This document shows, piece by piece, positions 15,811-24,829 of a stretch of DNA of 64,000 bases. The translations under genes were made by a program, and so were the position numbers. Origin of the DNA: Pseudomonas gessardii. GTDB taxonomy: Bacteria; Pseudomonadota; Gammaproteobacteria; Pseudomonadales; Pseudomonadaceae. Each line of letters starts with the position of its first letter. Position 1 is the stretch's first letter. The notes below the pieces were generated by a model, which saw only the letters and a program-made list of their open reading frames with translations, ran no database searches and was not told the DNA's origin. The DNA lies in assembly GCF_001983165.1 (NCBI RefSeq), contig NZ_MNPU01000002.1, positions 62,001 through 126,000 on the forward strand, read 5' to 3'.

Positions 15811-17271
15811 CTATAGACCCGGTGCCGCCGCCGCCAGCTTCGGCTGGCGATACAGGTCCAGCAGCACCTGGTCCAGCACCGACGAGGCGCCCCATGGCTT
15901 CGGATCGTTGAGGATCGCCACCACCGCCCAGGTATTGCCATTGTTGTCACGGCTGAAGCCGGCAATCGCGCGCACGGTGTTCAGGGTGCCGGTCTTGACG
16001 TGGGCTTCACCGCGCAGGGCCGTGGTTTTCAGGCGCTTGCGCATGGTGCCATCACTGCCGGCAATCGGCATCGAGCTGATGAACTCGGCCGCATACGGGC
16101 TTCTCCAGGCGGCCTGCAGCATGGTCGCCATTTCCCGGGCGCTTACCCGTTCGGCACGGGACAGGCCGGAACCGTTCTCCATCACCAGGTGCGGCGCGGT
16201 GATGCCCTTTTTCGCCAGCCACTGGCGTACCACGCGTTGCGCGGCCTTGGCATCGTCGCCGTCGGCATCGGTGCGGTATTGCGCGCCGAGGCTGAGGAAC
16301 AGTTGCTGGGCCATGGTGTTGTTACTGTATTTGTTGATGTCGCGAATGATCTCGGCCAAGTCCGGGGAGAATGTCCGGGCCAGGACCTTGGCGGTTTTCG
16401 GCACCGGGGCCAGCACGTCGCGGCCCTGGATCGTGCCGCCCAACTCTTTCCAGATCGCGCGCACGGCGCCTGCGGTGTAGGTGGCATGGTCGAGCAGCGA
16501 CAGATACGTCTGCGAGCTGCAGCCATCGCCCAACTGGCCGCTGACGGTCACAGTGACACTGCCGTCGGCGGCGGTAACCGGGTTGTAGCGCACGTCCCCG
16601 GTGCACTGCTTGGCGTTGGTGGCCTTGACCTGATTGTCGATCTGAATGCTGGCAATCGGCGGTTCGACCGAGACCAACACCTTTCCTGAATCATTGCGGG
16701 TCACGAAGCGCAGGGCCTTGAGGTTGACCAGCAGGGCGTCCGGCTTGACCAGGAACGGCTTGTTGGCATCGTTGCCGTCGTCGTTGAATTCCGGTAATTG
16801 CGGCTGGATAAAGAAGCCACGGTCCAGTACCAGGTCGCCGGTGACTTGCTGTACGCCATTGGCGCGCAGGTCGCGCATCAGCAGCCAGAGTTTCTCCATG
16901 TTCAGCTTGGGATCGCCGCCGCCCTTGAGGTACAGGTTGCCCCGCAGGACGCCGCCACTGAGGGTGCCATCGGTATAGAACTCGGTTTTCCACTGATGGT
17001 TGGGGCCGAGCATTTCCAGGGCCGCGTAGGTGGTGACCAGCTTCATGGTCGACGCCGGGTTGACCGAGACGTCTGCATTGAACACCGTGGCGGTGCCGGG
17101 GCCATTGAGTGGGATCATCACCAGGGACAGCGCATTGTTTTGCAGTTTGGCTTTCTGCAGGGCTTCCTGGACTTTGGGGGGCAGGGTGGTATTGATCGGG
17201 GCGGCGGTGACAGAGAGGGCCAGGGGCAAAAGGAAACTGGCAAGTAATAATGGACGCAAGGATTTGATCAT
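15811..17271 (-). CDS. dacB: D-alanyl-D-alanine carboxypeptidase/endopeptidase PBP4
   Basis: 486 residues. The signal peptide is MIKSLRPLLLASFLLPLALSVTAA. Class C penicillin-binding motifs follow: S74-T-M-K77 (catalytic serine), S-N-N in INKYSNNTMAQ, and K-T-G in HVKTGTLNTVRA. It trims peptidoglycan stem peptides and cross-links in the periplasm. In Pseudomonas, PBP4 activity influences AmpR/AmpC induction. The start at 17271 is supported by the signal peptide, although the ribosome site is weak. Confidence 0.95.
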   Translation of the reverse strand: MIKSLRPLLLASFLLPLALSVTAAPINTTLPPKVQEALQKAKLQNNALSLVMIPLNGPGTATVFNADVSVNPASTMKLVTTYAALEMLGPNHQWKTEFYTDGTLSGGVLRGNLYLKGGGDPKLNMEKLWLLMRDLRANGVQQVTGDLVLDRGFFIQPQLPEFNDDGNDANKPFLVKPDALLVNLKALRFVTRNDSGKVLVSVEPPIASIQIDNQVKATNAKQCTGDVRYNPVTAADGSVTVTVSGQLGDGCSSQTYLSLLDHATYTAGAVRAIWKELGGTIQGRDVLAPVPKTAKVLARTFSPDLAEIIRDINKYSNNTMAQQLFLSLGAQYRTDADGDDAKAAQRVVRQWLAKKGITAPHLVMENGSGLSRAERVSAREMATMLQAAWRSPYAAEFISSMPIAGSDGTMRKRLKTTALRGEAHVKTGTLNTVRAIAGFSRDNNGNTWAVVAILNDPKPWGASSVLDQVLLDLYRQPKLAAAAPGL

Positions 17272-17507
17272 AAGAAGTAAGACCCTACTGCAGAGGAGGG
17301 TGAATGTGGCGGGGGCTATGTAAGAAAATCCCCCAGTGGTCATGAAAGTGTCGGCATTATGCCCAAGGTAGGGCGACTTGTGCTTCAACGATAGCTGCAA
17401 ATGACGGATTTTTTTCGCGCTATGGTGCCACCCGTCTTGGATTGCCGGGCAATGATCGCCTTAAACTGGTAGAGTGCCGGCCGTTAATACTTAAGAGGAT
17501 TGTTCCA

Positions 17508-17852
17508 ATGGCGACTAACCGTTCCCGGCGTCTGCGCAAAAAACTGTGCGTTGATGAATTTCAAGAGCTGGGTTTCGAACTGAACCTGGATTTCAAAGAA
17601 GGTTTGGACGACGAAGCGGTTGACGCTTTCCTCGACGCCTTCCTGACCGAAGCAATGGATGGCAACGGCCTGGACTACGTGGGCGGCGACGACTTCGGTC
17701 TGGTCTGCAAAGCCACTCGTGGTTCGGTGACCGCTGAGCAGCGTGCTGCCGTTGAAGCGTGGCTCAAGGCTCGCCCAGAGCTGACCCGCGTTGAAGTCAG
17801 CGAATTGCTGGACGCCTGGCACCCAGAAAAGCCGATCAACCCGGCTGTCTGA
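17508..17852 (+). CDS. yggL: YggL family 50S ribosome-binding protein (DUF469)
   Basis: 114 residues. A basic N-terminus (ATNRSRRLRKKLCVDEFQE) is followed by acidic stretches (DFKEGLDDEAVDAFLDAFL). The ATG at 17508 has AGAGG nine bases upstream. The family has been found associated with the large ribosomal subunit. Its exact role is unsettled. The gene is monocistronic, ending at a strong terminator shared with benE. Confidence 0.9.
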   Translation: MATNRSRRLRKKLCVDEFQELGFELNLDFKEGLDDEAVDAFLDAFLTEAMDGNGLDYVGGDDFGLVCKATRGSVTAEQRAAVEAWLKARPELTRVEVSELLDAWHPEKPINPAV

Positions 17853-17859
17853 TGTCATG

Positions 17860-17887
17860 AAAAAGCGACCCGCCCGGGTCGCTTTTT
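17860..17887. terminator. Bidirectional terminator between yggL and benE
   Basis: AAAAAGCGACCCG-CC-CGGGTCGCTTTTT is a near-perfect stem with A/T tracts on both sides. It serves the two convergent genes. Confidence 0.93.
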
Positions 17888-17903
17888 CGTTTCAGGGTAA
17901 TAA

Positions 17904-19094
17904 TCAGGCCTTGCGCCAGTTCAGAATCGCCAGCGTCAACACCCCCGCGACAATCCCCCAGAATGCCGAGCCGATGGAAAACAGCGTCAACCCCGACGCC
18001 GTGACCATAAAGGTGATCAGCGCTGCTTCCCGTTCCCTGGGCTCATTCATGGCAATGCTCAGGCCATTGATGATCGAGCCAAACAACGCCAAGGCGGCAA
18101 TCGACAGCACCAGTTCCTTGGGCAATGCGGCGAACAACGCCGCCAAGGTCGCGCCAAATACCCCGGCAACCCCGTAGAAAATCCCACACCACATCGCTGC
18201 GGTGTAACGCTTGTTACGGTCTTCATGGGCATGGGGCCCGGTGCAGATGGCCGCGCTGATCGCTGCCAGGTTGATGCCGTGGGAGCCGAACGGCGCCAGC
18301 ACCAGCGAAGCCAGGCCGGTGGCGGTGATCAGCGGCGAGGCGGGCACGTCGTAGCCGTCGGCGCGCAAGACCGCAACCCCCGGCATGTTTTGCGAGGTCA
18401 TTGCCACCACAAACAGCGGAATACCGATGCTGATGGTCGCGGCCAGGGAGAAGTGCGGCGTGGTCCACACCGGCGTCGCCACTTCCAGGCTGAACCCGCT
18501 GAAGTCCAGGAGCCCCATCAGCCCGGACAAGGCCGTGCCGATCAGCAGCGCGGCCAGCACAGCATACCGGGGCGACAGGCGCTTGATGATCAGGTAGGTA
18601 AAGAACATGCCCAGTACCAGGGCCGTGCGGTGCTGTGCGGCGACGAAGATCTCGCTGCCGATCTTGAACAGGATCCCGGCCAGCAGCGCGGCGGCCAGCG
18701 AGGCGGGGATCTTCTTGACCAGTTTTTCAAAGCTGCCGGTGAGGCCGCAGAGGGTGACCAGTACGGCGCAGGTGATGTAGGCGCCGATGGCCTCGCCGTA
18801 GCTGACCCCACCCAGGCTGGTAATCAACAACGCCGCGCCGGGGGTCGACCAGGCGATGGTGATGGGCGTGCGGTAGCGCAGGGACAGGCCGATGCTGCAC
18901 ACTGCCATGCCGATGGAGATCGCCCAGATCCACGAGGAAATTTGCCCGGTGGTCAGGCCCGCAGACTGGCCGGCCTGGTACATCAGCACCAGGGAGCTGG
19001 TGTATCCGGTCATCATGGCGATAAAGCCGGCGACGATGGCCGAAGGCGAAGTGTCGGCCAGTGGACGCAGTGGCGTCAGGGGCGCGTCGGTCAT
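17904..19094 (-). CDS. benE: Benzoate/H+ symporter family protein (BenE type)
   Basis: 396 residues with 11-12 hydrophobic segments: GFIAMMTGYTSSLVLMYQAG near the start, AWSTPGAALLITS, MTSQNMPGVAVLRADGY and LAPFGSHGINLAAISAAIC. These are BenE family signatures for an inner-membrane proton-coupled carrier. It lies divergent to a GntR regulator and next to purine catabolism genes rather than ben genes. The real substrate may therefore be another aromatic acid or a purine-related compound, so the symbol is by family. Confidence 0.85.
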   Translation of the reverse strand: MTDAPLTPLRPLADTSPSAIVAGFIAMMTGYTSSLVLMYQAGQSAGLTTGQISSWIWAISIGMAVCSIGLSLRYRTPITIAWSTPGAALLITSLGGVSYGEAIGAYITCAVLVTLCGLTGSFEKLVKKIPASLAAALLAGILFKIGSEIFVAAQHRTALVLGMFFTYLIIKRLSPRYAVLAALLIGTALSGLMGLLDFSGFSLEVATPVWTTPHFSLAATISIGIPLFVVAMTSQNMPGVAVLRADGYDVPASPLITATGLASLVLAPFGSHGINLAAISAAICTGPHAHEDRNKRYTAAMWCGIFYGVAGVFGATLAALFAALPKELVLSIAALALFGSIINGLSIAMNEPREREAALITFMVTASGLTLFSIGSAFWGIVAGVLTLAILNWRKA

Positions 19095-19212
19095 GGTGCG
19101 GTATTCCTTGTACCTGGGAAATCGGGGAGGCAAGCCTAAACTCAAACGTAACTGACTATTGCAATACAGCCGGCCGCGCAAACAGCCGTACAGTGTGTTG
19201 GCGCAATGGGTT

Positions 19213-19227
19213 GTGTACAATGTGCAC
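19213..19227. promoter_or_regulatory. Palindromic operator candidate between benE and gntR
   Basis: GTGTACA-A-TGTGCAC is an imperfect palindrome (one mismatch) in the 220-base divergent intergenic region. Its position and form fit a binding site for the adjacent FadR-type GntR regulator. No direct proof. Confidence 0.4.
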
Positions 19228-19314
19228 TGTTTTTACGCGATACTTGCCAGCGACCCGCTGTACGCTTATTACAGCCAACGTCAATTCGCCGCCGTTCTCC
19301 CGACCCGAGTGCCC

Positions 19315-20079
19315 ATGAACGAACAGTTGCAGCCCCTCAAGAAACAGCCGCGAGCCGGTAAGGCCGGTCGCAGTGGAACCCAGGACGATATCGTCTACGC
19401 GCATATCTTCGAGGCCATCCTCGAACAACGCCTGGCGCCCGGCACCAAATTGAGTGAAGAAGCACTGGGCGAGATCTTTGGCGTCAGCCGTACCATCATC
19501 CGTCGCGCCTTGTCGCGCCTGGCCCATGAAGGCGTGGTGTTGTTGCGCCCCAATCGGGGTGCGGTGGTGGCCAGCCCCAGTGTCGAGGAAGCCCGCCAGG
19601 TCTTCCTGGCCCGGCGCCTGGTCGAGCGGGCGATCACCGAGTTGGCAGTGCAGCATGCCTCGGCCGAAGAACTGGCCCAATTACGCCAGATGGTCAACGA
19701 CGAGCGCGACAGTTTCTCCCGTGGCGATCGCGGCGCGGGTATCCGGCTGTCCGGCGAGTTCCACCTCAAACTGGCCGAGGCGGCAAAAAATGCCCCGCTG
19801 ATCAGCTTCCAGCGCAGCCTGGTATCCCAGACTTCGCTGATCATCGCCCAGTATGAAAGCGGCAACCGCTCACACTGTTCCTACGACGAGCACACCCAGT
19901 TGATCGACGCCATCGAAGCCCGGGATGCGGCATTGGCGGTGAACCTGATGATGCATCACATGGATCACATCGACAGCAAGCTCAACCTCGATGAGGAAAG
20001 CGCGTCGGATGATTTGCATGCGGTGTTCTCGCATTTGCTGCAGACCAAGAAGCCGGGCCGCTCCTCGATCAAGCTGTAA
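19315..20079 (+). CDS. GntR family regulator, FCD (FadR) subfamily
   Basis: 254 residues. The winged helix is at about 25-95 (IFEAILEQRLAPGTKLSEE, IFGVSRTIIRRALSRLAHEG), and a C-terminal all-helical FCD ligand domain follows with metal-site histidines (FHLKLAEAAKN, MMHHMDHID). It is divergent from benE and just upstream of the oppositely oriented guaD-xdh genes. It is probably a local regulator of purine breakdown and/or the BenE carrier. The start MNEQLQPLKKQP excludes the intergenic extension. Confidence 0.88.
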   Translation: MNEQLQPLKKQPRAGKAGRSGTQDDIVYAHIFEAILEQRLAPGTKLSEEALGEIFGVSRTIIRRALSRLAHEGVVLLRPNRGAVVASPSVEEARQVFLARRLVERAITELAVQHASAEELAQLRQMVNDERDSFSRGDRGAGIRLSGEFHLKLAEAAKNAPLISFQRSLVSQTSLIIAQYESGNRSHCSYDEHTQLIDAIEARDAALAVNLMMHHMDHIDSKLNLDEESASDDLHAVFSHLLQTKKPGRSSIKL

Positions 20080-20093
20080 ACCCGATCAAACGG

Positions 20094-20134
20094 TAGGAGC
20101 TGGCTTGCCTGCATCGCAGGCCAGCCAGCTCCTA
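20094..20134. repeat. REP hairpin (TAGGAGCTGGCTTGCCTGC type)
   Basis: TAGGAGCTGGCT-TGCCTGC-ATC-GCAGGC-CA-GCCAGCTCCTA is a single compact palindrome between the convergent gntR and guaD genes. It may act as a terminator for both. Confidence 0.75.
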
Positions 20135-20159
20135 CATTGGTTTGGGGTGCCCTTCAAAA

Positions 20160-21464
20160 TCAGCGCTGATGCACCAGTTGGCCCGCTGCATACGTCTGCA
20201 TCACCGCCCGATCATCCCCCAGCGTCATCAATACAAACAACGTCTCGGCAATATGCTTGGCCTGCTTCAGGCGATAGCTGAGCAGCGGCGTGGCGTTGTA
20301 GTCCAGGACCAGGAAGTCGGCGTCGGTGCCCGGCTGCAGGGTGCCGATCTTGTCTTCCAGGCGCAGCGCCCTGGCACCGCCCAGAGTCGCCAGGTACAGG
20401 GACTTGAACGGGCTCAGGCGTGCGCCCTGCAATTGCATGACCTTGTAGGCTTCGTTCAGCGTTTGCAGCAGCGAGAAACTGGTGCCACCGCCCACGTCCG
20501 TGCCCAGGCCCACATTGAGCTGGTGCTTCTCGGCCATCGGCAGGTTGAACAGGCCGCTGCCGAGGAAGAAGTTCGACGTTGGGCAGAACGCCACGGCCGA
20601 ACCGGCTTCGGCCAGCCGCGCGCACTCGTCGTCGCACAGGTGCACGCCATGGGCGAATACCGAACGTTCACCCAGCAGTTTGTAATGGTCGTACACATCC
20701 AGGTAGCCGCTGCGCTCCGGGAACAGTTCCTTGACCCATTGCACTTCCTGCAGGTTTTCGCTGATGTGCGTCTGCATGTACAGGTCCGGGTATTCCCCCA
20801 GCAATTGCCCGGCGAGGGTCAACTGTTCCGGGGTGCTGGTGGGGGCAAAGCGCGGCGTGACGGCGTAGTGCAAACGGCCCTTGCCGTGCCAGCGCTCGAT
20901 CAGCGCCTTGCTTTCCTGGTAGCCGGACTCGGCGGTGTCGGTCAGGTAGTCCGGCGCATTGCGGTCCATCATCACCTTGCCGGCGATCATGCGCAGGTCG
21001 AGCTTCTCGGCGGCTTCAAAGAATGAGTTGACCGATTGCGGGTGCACGCTGCCGAACACCAGGGCGGTGGTGGTGCCGTTGCGCAGCAGTTCCTTGATAA
21101 AGATATCCGCCACTTCTTCGGCGTGGGCCTGGTCGGCGAACTGGCTTTCGCAAGGGAAGGTGTAGGTGTTGAGCCAATCCAGCAGCTGTTCGCCGTAGGC
21201 ACCGACCATGCCGGTTTGCGGCAGGTGGATATGGGTGTCGATCAGGCCGGGGGTGATCAGCGCATCCTGGTAATGGGTGACTTGGATGTCGGCCGCCAGC
21301 GTCGGCAGCAAGTCGCTGGCATGCCCCAGGGCGCTGATCTGGCCGTTATCGATGACCAACAGGCCGTCTTCAAAATACTCGTAGGAGGCTTCGATCCCAA
21401 CGAGGGCGGGGTCGGCGAGGCTGTGCAGGATGGCGGCACGGTAGGCTTTGCGAGTCAAAGGCAT
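20160..21464 (-). CDS. guaD: Guanine deaminase
   Basis: 434 residues, amidohydrolase superfamily. It has the zinc ligands of LIDTHIHLPQTGM, the guanine deaminase segment YTFPCESQFAD, MQTHISENLQEV, AHGVHLCDDE, CPTSNFFLGSG and GLGTDVGGGTSFS. It converts guanine to xanthine, the substrate of the XdhAB enzyme encoded upstream. The start MPLTRKAYRAA lies seven bases after the xdhC stop, so the four genes xdhA-xdhB-xdhC-guaD read as one minus-strand unit. Confidence 0.96.
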   Translation of the reverse strand: MPLTRKAYRAAILHSLADPALVGIEASYEYFEDGLLVIDNGQISALGHASDLLPTLAADIQVTHYQDALITPGLIDTHIHLPQTGMVGAYGEQLLDWLNTYTFPCESQFADQAHAEEVADIFIKELLRNGTTTALVFGSVHPQSVNSFFEAAEKLDLRMIAGKVMMDRNAPDYLTDTAESGYQESKALIERWHGKGRLHYAVTPRFAPTSTPEQLTLAGQLLGEYPDLYMQTHISENLQEVQWVKELFPERSGYLDVYDHYKLLGERSVFAHGVHLCDDECARLAEAGSAVAFCPTSNFFLGSGLFNLPMAEKHQLNVGLGTDVGGGTSFSLLQTLNEAYKVMQLQGARLSPFKSLYLATLGGARALRLEDKIGTLQPGTDADFLVLDYNATPLLSYRLKQAKHIAETLFVLMTLGDDRAVMQTYAAGQLVHQR

Positions 21465-21471
21465 GGTCGTC

Positions 21472-22314
21472 TCAGTGGGTAGCTTGGCTGCGGCGCGAGG
21501 CCGGCAGCAGTTTGGCAATGGGTTCGGCGCTCGCGGTGTGCTGGCCGAAGTTGGCGTTATAGGTGGCGATGATCTCGCCGGCGATGGAAATGGCGATTTC
21601 CACCGGCAGCTTGCCCTTCACCTCGGTGAGGCCCATGGGGCAGCGCAGGCGTTGTAACTGCGCGGCCTCGAAGCCGCGCTCGCGCAGGCGGTGTTCAAAT
21701 TTGACGCGCTTGGTCTGCGAGCCGATCAGGCCGAAGTAGGCAAAGTCATTGCGCTTGAGTAGGGCGGCGGTGAGTTCCAGGTCCAGCGCGTGATTGTGGG
21801 TCATGACGATGCAGTAACTGCCCACCGGCAGGTCGGCAATTTCATCGACCGGCTCTTCGCTAACGATTTTACGCACGCCCTGGGGGATATGCTCCGGGAA
21901 TTCCTGTTCCCGCGAATCGATCCAGCGCACCCGACACGGCAGGCTGGCCAGCAGTGGCACCAGCGCCCGGCCGACATGGCCGGCGCCGAACACGGCAATC
22001 TGCGCCTGTACCTGGCCCATGGGCTCGAACAGCAGCACGGTCACGCCGCCGCAGCACTGGCCGAGGCTGGCGCCGAGGCTGAAGCGCTCCAGATGGGTGT
22101 TGTGCTGACCGCTGGCGAGCATATCGCGGGCGATCTGCATGGCCTTGTATTCCAGGTGGCCGCCGCCGATGGTGTCGAAGGTCCGGGCGGCGCTGATCAC
22201 CATCTTGGAACCGGCGTTGCGCGGCGTGGAGCCGAGCTCTTCGATGATGGTCACCAGCACGCAGGGTTCTCCCTGGTGTTGCAGGTCGGCGAGGGCGCTG
22301 ATCCAGTTGTTCAT
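21472..22314 (-). CDS. xdhC: Xanthine dehydrogenase accessory protein XdhC
   Basis: 280 residues. EELGSTPRNAGSKM and GGGHLEYKAMQIARDML lie in the N-terminal XdhC domain. A C-terminal Rossmann domain carries IAVFGAGHVGRALVPLL and FGLIGSQTKRVKFEHRL. XdhC binds the molybdenum cofactor, promotes its sulfuration and inserts it into XdhB. The gene lies between xdhB and guaD and is separated from xdhB by a REPIN. The start MNNWISALADLQ is family-typical. Confidence 0.95.
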   Translation of the reverse strand: MNNWISALADLQHQGEPCVLVTIIEELGSTPRNAGSKMVISAARTFDTIGGGHLEYKAMQIARDMLASGQHNTHLERFSLGASLGQCCGGVTVLLFEPMGQVQAQIAVFGAGHVGRALVPLLASLPCRVRWIDSREQEFPEHIPQGVRKIVSEEPVDEIADLPVGSYCIVMTHNHALDLELTAALLKRNDFAYFGLIGSQTKRVKFEHRLRERGFEAAQLQRLRCPMGLTEVKGKLPVEIAISIAGEIIATYNANFGQHTASAEPIAKLLPASRRSQATH

Positions 22315-22350
22315 GTCTACCTCAACATTTCTGTTGTCAGTTCGGCCGTC

Positions 22351-22415
22351 ATCGCGGGCAAGCCCGCTCCCACATATGGAATGCATTCCCCTGTGGGAGC
22401 GGGCTTGCCCGCGAT
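22351..22415. repeat. REPIN between xdhB and xdhC
   Basis: ATCGCGGGCAAGCCCGCTCCCAC and its inverted copy are separated by about 20 bases. It sits inside an apparent operon, where it could reduce downstream expression. Confidence 0.88.
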
Positions 22416-22429
22416 AGCAGCGCCTCGGT

Positions 22430-24829
22430 CTAGAGCGAAGCCAACTCGGTTTCGGTTTTAACAGCCTTCGCAGCGGTCAACTGGCGCATCTGCTCACAGC
22501 CCCACAACACCCGCTCCGGGGTCGCCGGTGCGTCGATCTTCGGTTGATGGTGATAGTCACCCAGGCTCGCCACCGCATCCTTGATCGCGCACCACGAGGC
22601 AATCCCGAGCATAAATGGCGGCTCACCCACCGCCTTGGAGTGGAACACCGTGTCTTCCGGGTTCTTGCGGTTTTCCACCAGCTTGACCCGCAAATCCAGG
22701 GGCATGTCCGCCACCGCCGGAATCTTGTAGCTGGCCGGGCCATTGGTCATCAGCTTGCCTTTGTTGTTCCACACCAGCTCTTCCATGGTCAGCCAGCCCA
22801 TGCCCTGGATAAAGCCGCCTTCCACCTGGCCAATATCGATGGCCGGGTTCAGCGAGGCGCCCACATCGTGGAGGATATCGGTGCGCAGCATCTTGTACTC
22901 GCCAGTCAGGGTGTCGACGATCACTTCGCAACAGGCCGCGCCGAAGGCGAAGTAGTAGAACGGTCGGCCCCGCGCCTGGCTGCGGTCGTAGAAGATTTTC
23001 GGGGTCTTGTAGAAGCCGGTACTCGACAACGACACCTGGGCGAAATACGCCTGCTGGATCAGTTCCTCGAACGTCAGGATCTGCTCGCGCACCCGCACAT
23101 GGCCGTTGTGGAACTCAACATCGGCCTCACTGACGTCGTATTTGCGCGCGGCAAACTCCACCAGGCGCTGCTTGATGGTCTCGGCGGCATTCTGCGCGGC
23201 CTTGCCGTTGAGGTCGGCACCGCTGGAGGCGGCGGTCGGCGAGGTGTTGGGCACTTTGTCGGTGTTGGTCGCGGTGATCTGCACCCGGTCGATGTCCACC
23301 TGGAAAATCTCGGCCACCACTTGCGCGACTTTGATGTTCAGGCCCTGGCCCATCTCGGTGCCGCCGTGGTTCAAGTGGATGCTGCCGTCGGTGTAGATAT
23401 GGATCAGGGCGCCGGCCTGGTTGAGGAAGCTGGCGGTAAACGAAATACCGAACTTGACCGGGGTCAGCGCCAGGCCCTTTTTCAGGATCGGGCTGTGGGC
23501 GTTGTACAGGCGGATCGCTGCGCGGCGCTCGGCATATTGGCTGCTGGCCTCAAGCTCGGCAGTCATCTCTTCGAGCATGTTGTGCTCGACGGTCTGGTAG
23601 TAGTGGGTGACGTTGCGCTCGGTCTTGCCATAGTAATTGGCCTTGCGCACCGCCAGCGGGTCCAGGGCCAGGTGGCGGGCGATGGCGTCCATCACCTCCT
23701 CGATGGCGACCATGCCTTGCGGGCCGCCGAAGCCACGGTAGGCGGTGTTGGAGGCGGTGTTGGTCTTGCAGCGATGGCCATTGACGGTGGCGTCGCCCAG
23801 GTAATACGCGTTGTCGGAGTGGAACATCGCGCGGTCGACAATCGAGTTCGACAAGTCCGGCGAGCAGCCGCAGTTACCCGCCAGCTCCAGATTGATCCCG
23901 TGCAGGCGGCCGTTGTCGTCGAAGCCCACGTCGTATTCGATATAGAACGGGTGGCGCTTGCCGGTCATCAGCATGTCTTCGACCCGTGGCAGGCGCATCT
24001 TGGTCGGCTGGCCGGTCAGGCGCGCCACCACCGCGCACAGGCAGGCCGGGCTGGCGGCCTGGGTTTCCTTGCCACCAAAACCGCCGCCCATGCGCCGCAT
24101 ATCGACCACGATCTTGTTCATTGACACGTCGAGCACTTCGGCCACCAGCTTTTGCACTTCGGTGGGGTTCTGGGTGGAGCAGTAGACGATCATGCCGCCG
24201 TCTTCGGTGGGCATCACCGAGGAGATCTGGGTCTCCAGGTAGAAGTGTTCCTGGCCGCCGATATGCAGGGTGCCCTGGATGCGGTGTTTCGCGCTCGCCA
24301 GGGCGAGCGCCGAATCACCGCGCTGGTGGGTGTGGCTGTCCAGCACAAAATGCTTGTTGCGAAAGGCCTCGACCACATCCAGCACCGGCTCCAGGTCTTC
24401 GTATTCGATCACCGCCGCCATGGCGGCCTTGCGTGCGGTCTCCAGGTCGCGGGCGGCGACGGCCAGTACCACCTGGCCGACGAACTGCACGGTGTCGATG
24501 GCCAGCAACGGGTCGCCGGGCATCAGCGGGCCGATATCTTTCAGGCCCGGCACATCTTCGTGGGTAATGACGATGCGCACGCCGTCGAAGGCGTAGCAGG
24601 GCGCCGTGTCGATGCTGAGGATCCGGGCATGGGCGCGGTCGGACAGGCGCGCATACAGGTGCAACTGGTTGGGGAATTCCAGGCGGTCATCGATGTACTG
24701 CGCCTCGCCCGACACATGTTTGGCGGCGCTGTCATGCTTGACGCTACGCCCGACCCCGGACGTCAGGTCCTGGGCAAACAGCGCGGCCATTTCGGCTTGG
24801 GTTTTTACCACGGCGTGATGGTTAGACAT
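22430..24829 (-). CDS. xdhB: Xanthine dehydrogenase, molybdopterin-binding subunit
   Basis: 799 residues of the molybdenum hydroxylase family. Seen are an N-terminal a/b hammerhead domain, MRRMGGGFGGKETQ, NTAYRGFGGPQGM, NHGGTEMGQGLNIKVAQV, and the active-site glutamate in AVGEPPFMLGIA. It oxidises hypoxanthine and xanthine to urate together with XdhA. Its first eight bases overlap the end of xdhA, which indicates translational coupling. Confidence 0.96.
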   Translation of the reverse strand: MSNHHAVVKTQAEMAALFAQDLTSGVGRSVKHDSAAKHVSGEAQYIDDRLEFPNQLHLYARLSDRAHARILSIDTAPCYAFDGVRIVITHEDVPGLKDIGPLMPGDPLLAIDTVQFVGQVVLAVAARDLETARKAAMAAVIEYEDLEPVLDVVEAFRNKHFVLDSHTHQRGDSALALASAKHRIQGTLHIGGQEHFYLETQISSVMPTEDGGMIVYCSTQNPTEVQKLVAEVLDVSMNKIVVDMRRMGGGFGGKETQAASPACLCAVVARLTGQPTKMRLPRVEDMLMTGKRHPFYIEYDVGFDDNGRLHGINLELAGNCGCSPDLSNSIVDRAMFHSDNAYYLGDATVNGHRCKTNTASNTAYRGFGGPQGMVAIEEVMDAIARHLALDPLAVRKANYYGKTERNVTHYYQTVEHNMLEEMTAELEASSQYAERRAAIRLYNAHSPILKKGLALTPVKFGISFTASFLNQAGALIHIYTDGSIHLNHGGTEMGQGLNIKVAQVVAEIFQVDIDRVQITATNTDKVPNTSPTAASSGADLNGKAAQNAAETIKQRLVEFAARKYDVSEADVEFHNGHVRVREQILTFEELIQQAYFAQVSLSSTGFYKTPKIFYDRSQARGRPFYYFAFGAACCEVIVDTLTGEYKMLRTDILHDVGASLNPAIDIGQVEGGFIQGMGWLTMEELVWNNKGKLMTNGPASYKIPAVADMPLDLRVKLVENRKNPEDTVFHSKAVGEPPFMLGIASWCAIKDAVASLGDYHHQPKIDAPATPERVLWGCEQMRQLTAAKAVKTETELASL

